From positions 248,001-312,000 of the forward strand of contig QKJQ01000027.1 in NCBI GenBank assembly GCA_003249225.1: DNA of 64,000 nt, in the 5' to 3' direction. Of this stretch, positions 60,262 through 64,000 are shown in pieces. Position 1 is the stretch's first letter. Each line of letters begins with the position of its first letter. Source of the DNA: Clostridia bacterium (lineage in GTDB: Bacteria > Bacillota > Clostridia > Lachnospirales > Lachnospiraceae). The notes under the pieces are model-generated. The model ran no database searches, was not told where the DNA came from, and saw only the letters and a list, made by a program, of their open reading frames with translations. The position numbers and the translations under genes were made by a program.

Positions 60262-62478
60262 TTACTGTTTATTGTTTTCCAGAAATTCATTACGAAACTG
60301 TGCCGGCGTCTTTCCGGTATATTTTTTAAATCTTCTCATGAATACGTGATCGTCTTCGTACCCCACTGCGATACTGATTTCTTTGATTCGTTTTTCCGTT
60401 TCTTTTAATAATTCCTTTGCCTTTTCCATCCGTAACAAGGTCAGATATTCCGATGGACTCATTTCCATATAATTTTTAAACTCCACGGATAAGGTTACTG
60501 CGCTCATCTTCAGGTATTCAGCCAGAAATCCCATAGTAAGATCTGGATTATGAAAATGACCCATCATATATTCTACTGCTGTCTCCATTTTGCTTTGTTC
60601 TGTATTTTCATCATTCTTGACATTGCCTATCAACATTATACAGGCCTCACACAGCAGATCACTAAAATCCTTTACTGTCAGACATTGTGACAGCGTGAAA
60701 ACACTGTAAAAATGTTTAAATGAAGAATCACTTGGTCTCCACTCACGGATAAGGACCTGCAGAATATCATTATAAAGCATACGGAAAGACAATAAGGATT
60801 GCTGCCTTGACTGTAGATACGAACAGATTTCATGTACAGCATCCGCAATTTTTTCTTCACTTCCCGAGCGTATTGCATTTTTCAATACCGGCATATACAT
60901 ATCCGGAAGTCTGTTGTCAACCTCTTTCCCATTAATATCGGCAAAGCATATTATATCACTGTTATCGACCAAAAACCGGTTATCAAATGCCGTATCTGCT
61001 TCCAGATAAGCCTGAGAGGCTTCTTCGATTTCTGTATGATACTCACTGATCGACATAATAGTATCTTCACACATTTCTTTCCCAATTTCAAAAACTTTTT
61101 TTAATTGTTTTTTCAGGTCTTCTGTTTCATCCCCGAAAAAAACAAGCAGACTCTGATTATGACTGACCAGATTAATTCCATACCCGTCAATGATCCTGTC
61201 CTCATGAAACTTTGAGGTCATCATTCCATACACTTCACTTGCGTTACTGTTCCCTCTGTCTCCTAAAAGTGCTACAACGAAATACTTTTTTTCCAGATGT
61301 AAACCCACCAGTTTTCCGGCTTCAATCAAGGATGCTCTGTCATTATACTCTCCTCGTATGAATTTACCAATCAGGCGTGATTTGCCAAGTGACCTGCTTG
61401 CGTTTTTTACCTCAATATTGTTTTCAATCAGGGCCAGTATTCCATTTTCTATTTTATCCAGTCCGTATTCAGTATTTTTGTCTTCATTCAATAGTGTACT
61501 GATTTTTCTTACACGATCAGCTGCTTTTTTTGTGAGTATGATCATTGCGATTGCTGCCGGCATGCTAACAAACAATAAAAAGAAAAGATAGATCCATCGA
61601 TTGTATAAAATCTTTTTATGAAATACGCTGACCGATTGCAGTGTGCAGTAAGTAATACCACTTTCGCCTTGTTGTATTGTCGCATAATATTTTTCATTCT
61701 GAATCGTTACTTCATCCGCTTCTTTGTTTTTTGAAAGAAGTTCTACTATACTGTCATCATCTATCTCCAGAGACCCTCTTTTTATGATAACTTCATTCTC
61801 ATATACAATATATGTCTCACGCTTTTCTTCCTGTGATGCAAGTAAGGTATCATAATATGAATTACCAACGACAAACATCACCGTTGCCTCATACTTTGGT
61901 GCTATGGGGATAAAAAAAGTCACTGCCTTGCTGTCCGTCCCATTATATTTTTGAACCAAATAACCTTTGATTTCCTGTTCTTTTAAGACTTTTAAACCAC
62001 GTTCCTCACTGTAAAGCAACGATTTCATCTCTTCCTTTGTTGTATCTTCCAGCACAACACCACTATCCATAAACCGATCGATCTGAACAGAAGTGCTGTT
62101 ATTATACAGATAAGTATCTTCATGAAAAAGCAGGAATATCTGCTCAAAAAACTGACTTACTGAAAAATACTGATGCAGTTGCTGTTCAACTTCGATACTT
62201 ATCAACGGCTTTTCATTCAGTTTGAATTCGGTAATCGTGTCCGATATTCCTATTTGAGACACAATGTCCGTAATGATCTGTATATCATTTTCATGACGAT
62301 TTACTATGGAAGACAGATACTCGTCATTTGCTGTTGTGTAATCATCATAGATCGTGCTGTAATAAAAGAAAAAAAGACAGCCGCCCATAAGGCTGATAAT
62401 CAATGTAATGACAGCGCTTAACATTATTATATAATTAAATGCTTTATTGTTTTTCAGTTCTTTCATTATACGATTCAT
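60262..62478 (-). CDS. Membrane-anchored AraC-family regulator with extracellular sensor
   Basis: A 738-residue protein: membrane segment (about 18-40), extracellular CACHE-like region (about 42-290), second membrane segment (about 296-316), a cytoplasmic linker, and a C-terminal AraC double helix-turn-helix (about 635-735) with I-K-E-I-S-I-A-V-G-Y-E-D-D-H-V-F-M-R-R-F and G-K-T-P-A-Q-F. Such one-component membrane AraC proteins activate neighbouring glycan genes on sensing an external sugar. The start is taken at the ATG 62478; a TTG at 62490 is possible. It lies between the binding-protein gene and the GH43 gene. Confidence 0.87.
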   Translation of the reverse strand: MNRIMKELKNNKAFNYIIMLSAVITLIISLMGGCLFFFYYSTIYDDYTTANDEYLSSIVNRHENDIQIITDIVSQIGISDTITEFKLNEKPLISIEVEQQLHQYFSVSQFFEQIFLLFHEDTYLYNNSTSVQIDRFMDSGVVLEDTTKEEMKSLLYSEERGLKVLKEQEIKGYLVQKYNGTDSKAVTFFIPIAPKYEATVMFVVGNSYYDTLLASQEEKRETYIVYENEVIIKRGSLEIDDDSIVELLSKNKEADEVTIQNEKYYATIQQGESGITYCTLQSVSVFHKKILYNRWIYLFFLLFVSMPAAIAMIILTKKAADRVRKISTLLNEDKNTEYGLDKIENGILALIENNIEVKNASRSLGKSRLIGKFIRGEYNDRASLIEAGKLVGLHLEKKYFVVALLGDRGNSNASEVYGMMTSKFHEDRIIDGYGINLVSHNQSLLVFFGDETEDLKKQLKKVFEIGKEMCEDTIMSISEYHTEIEEASQAYLEADTAFDNRFLVDNSDIICFADINGKEVDNRLPDMYMPVLKNAIRSGSEEKIADAVHEICSYLQSRQQSLLSFRMLYNDILQVLIREWRPSDSSFKHFYSVFTLSQCLTVKDFSDLLCEACIMLIGNVKNDENTEQSKMETAVEYMMGHFHNPDLTMGFLAEYLKMSAVTLSVEFKNYMEMSPSEYLTLLRMEKAKELLKETEKRIKEISIAVGYEDDHVFMRRFKKYTGKTPAQFRNEFLENNKQ

Positions 62479-62501
62479 AGATTCTACCAAAACCTGACGG
62501 A

Positions 62502-62527
62502 GTCCTGCTGAAATTCTTCAGCAGGAC
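62502..62527 (-). terminator. Hairpin between the binding-protein gene and the AraC sensor gene
   Basis: Ten-bp perfect arms GTCCTGCTGA and TCAGCAGGAC with a 6-nt loop. On the minus strand it is followed by only four T, so it may be a partial terminator or an RNA-end stabiliser that sets a higher level of binding protein than of regulator. Confidence 0.55.
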
Positions 62528-62556
62528 TGTCAAGTTCCCTTTGGATTGTATTTTGA

Positions 62557-64000
62557 TTATTCCATATCGAGCTGATCGATCGCGTTCTGATAAACACTGA
62601 TATAATCATCCGCTCCCATATCACCAAACAGGTTTACGAACTTATCCCATTCCGTGTCAGTTACACCATCTATTATGAATTTTGCAGCATATTCAATAAC
62701 CGCATTGTTAATATCGGTTTCTGTAAGAACAGTACCCTGTATCTGTTCCGAAGTCAATGGTGCTAATTTCAGATAATCATTCGAATATTTTTGCATAACA
62801 CCTGCTGCTTCGTATTCTTTACAATAATCTGTTTTTTCAATACGCTGCGGTGACATTTGGAATACACTTGATATATAGGATCCCGGTGCAAAAAATAGGG
62901 TGTTGCAATCCAGCCAGTCTTTGATTTCTTCGCTTCCGGTCGTTGTGGATTCGATTTTACCCTCTGCATTGTATTCCCAGCCATTTGGACCATAATAAAG
63001 TGAGAACATTGTTTCTTTTTCAAGCAATGCATCAAGCCAGCGCATGGATTCCGGTATTTTATCATTGGTACAGGTTATATAAGCTCCGTCGTTTGCCATC
63101 TCAATCAGTTTGTACATACTTGCCTGCTCACCTTCCGGTGCTACCGGTGTGTACAATACACAGTCTTTCATAACACCATCATCAAAGCCCATTGCGGTAA
63201 GTCTCCAGCAAGTAAAGAAGCCAACATTTCCTTCTTTCAGCTTTGTTTCAATGGTATTGATATCCTGAGAAATCACTTCTGTATCCAGAATACCTTCTGT
63301 ATACATAGTATGGAGCCATTCCATACACTCACGGAAACCATTCTGCACTGGTGTTAACTGAACCTGTTTGTTATCATCAATATAAATCCATTTTGAAGGA
63401 TCACATGGTACACCAAACATAGGGAGCATATACCGAATGCTGTAGAACCCTGTGTCCAGACCCATTTCCAGTGCTACTTCATCATTTTCACCATTTCCAT
63501 TCGGATCCTGTGTAGCAAATGCGGTCAGTACTGCTGTCAGTTCATCCAGACTTGTCGGCATTGCCATTCCCAAAGCATCAAGCCAGGTCTGGTTGATAAA
63601 GAAATGCTGGTTGGTATTAATGTACTGACCAACCATGTAGCCAACGGAATAGGTATGTCCGTCTGAAGCAACAAGACCTGCAGTAGGATCTTGTGTTTCT
63701 GCTTCAACTCTTGAAGTGTAATTAGGCATATACTTATCAATCAGATCTTCCACAGGAACAACCAATTGCTGTGTAACTCCATACTCTTCATCATCAAGCG
63801 TTGAAGTTGTTGCCATAATAATATCAGGGTATTCACCGGAGGCAAACATCAGATTCGTTTTTGTTTCCCAGTCAGAACCTTTTACAATCTCCCACTCAAC
63901 ATGGATTCCGGTTTCCTCTTCCAGTGTTTTTATAACATCCATTTCATTGGGTGCAATAAGGGAGTCAACGTCACGGATTCCAAGCATAACATTTAATGTT
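62557..64000 (-). CDS. ABC transporter extracellular solute-binding protein (N-terminus beyond window)
   Basis: The last 481 residues of a solute-binding protein of the LplA/YtcQ type. The reading frame continues through the window edge (T-L-N-V-M-L-G-I-R-D), so the signal peptide and lipobox are outside. Family features include L-E-E-E-T-G-I-H-V-E-W, the hinge-like F-A-S-G-E-Y-P-D-I-I, and the many aromatic residues of a sugar cleft. It lies upstream of the membrane AraC, GH43 and GH115 genes, so it probably captures xylo-oligosaccharides, perhaps glucuronoxylan fragments. Confidence 0.88.
   Translation of the reverse strand, partial: TLNVMLGIRDVDSLIAPNEMDVIKTLEEETGIHVEWEIVKGSDWETKTNLMFASGEYPDIIMATTSTLDDEEYGVTQQLVVPVEDLIDKYMPNYTSRVEAETQDPTAGLVASDGHTYSVGYMVGQYINTNQHFFINQTWLDALGMAMPTSLDELTAVLTAFATQDPNGNGENDEVALEMGLDTGFYSIRYMLPMFGVPCDPSKWIYIDDNKQVQLTPVQNGFRECMEWLHTMYTEGILDTEVISQDINTIETKLKEGNVGFFTCWRLTAMGFDDGVMKDCVLYTPVAPEGEQASMYKLIEMANDGAYITCTNDKIPESMRWLDALLEKETMFSLYYGPNGWEYNAEGKIESTTTGSEEIKDWLDCNTLFFAPGSYISSVFQMSPQRIEKTDYCKEYEAAGVMQKYSNDYLKLAPLTSEQIQGTVLTETDINNAVIEYAAKFIIDGVTDTEWDKFVNLFGDMGADDYISVYQNAIDQLDME

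Overview
The window looks like a chromosomal segment of a gut-type anaerobic Firmicute, most likely Lachnospiraceae (Clostridia). It has moderate-to-low GC, strong AGGAGG-type ribosome binding sites, and several TTG/GTG starts. Families typical of that group are dense: LplB/LplC-type sugar permeases, AraC regulators with membrane sensors, two MATE exporters, an LPXTG protein with InlB-type repeats, and c-di-GMP enzymes. No rRNA, tRNA, CRISPR array, prophage or insertion sequence was seen. The assignment rests on gene content and style; no database search was run.

Layout. (1) 1-3.3 kb: an oligosaccharide ABC importer (lipoprotein start cut by the window edge, two permeases) divergent from an AraC regulator, with cre-like sites between them. 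(2) 3.3-10.1 kb: a CACHE-HAMP-PAS-GGDEF-HD-GYP membrane protein, a ferredoxin-like protein, a MATE exporter and an EAL protein. (3) 10.1-13.8 kb: a compact operon mntH - shikimate-kinase-like - threonine-aldolase-like - HD hydrolase, with a long structured leader. (4) 14.0-16.2 kb: one gene fusing a HAD phosphatase to a mannitol-1-phosphate-dehydrogenase-like enzyme. (5) 16.3-23.4 kb: a CheX / receiver-CheX pair, a flavoprotein reductase, a CcdA-thioredoxin fusion, a RocB-like peptidase with an amidinotransferase-family enzyme, a 14-bp tandem repeat and a small DUF2892 protein. (6) 23.6-32.9 kb: AraC/lacZ, then a probable sugar-oxidation operon (Gfo/Idh oxidoreductase, TIM-barrel isomerase, diguanylate cyclase, lactonase) and a small HD-GYP protein. 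(7) 33-39.6 kb: gltB-gltD glutamate synthase with an attenuator-like leader. (8) 39.6-51.1 kb: GNAT, MATE, MocR/LysE pair, MetE-like methyltransferase, LysR and YfcC transporter, a GNAT-DUF3795 fusion next to a WYL regulator, and rhaD. (9) 51.2-55.2 kb: a 1307-residue LPXTG surface protein. (10) 55.5-64 kb: an aldo/keto reductase, then a xylan/glucuronoxylan locus (GH115, GH43, membrane AraC sensor, solute-binding protein running off the edge).

How it fits together. Three carbohydrate-import or degradation loci (the two ends and lacZ) sit among at least four c-di-GMP turnover genes, suggesting a cell that couples plant or host glycan use to surface attachment. The most unusual items are the phosphatase-dehydrogenase fusion (possible one-protein mannitol synthesis), a WYL regulator whose ATGTCA half-sites occur at its own promoter and at the neighbouring GNAT-DUF3795 gene, the gltB and mntH leaders with promoter, dyads and hairpins, and degenerate tandem repeats lying directly behind intrinsic terminators.
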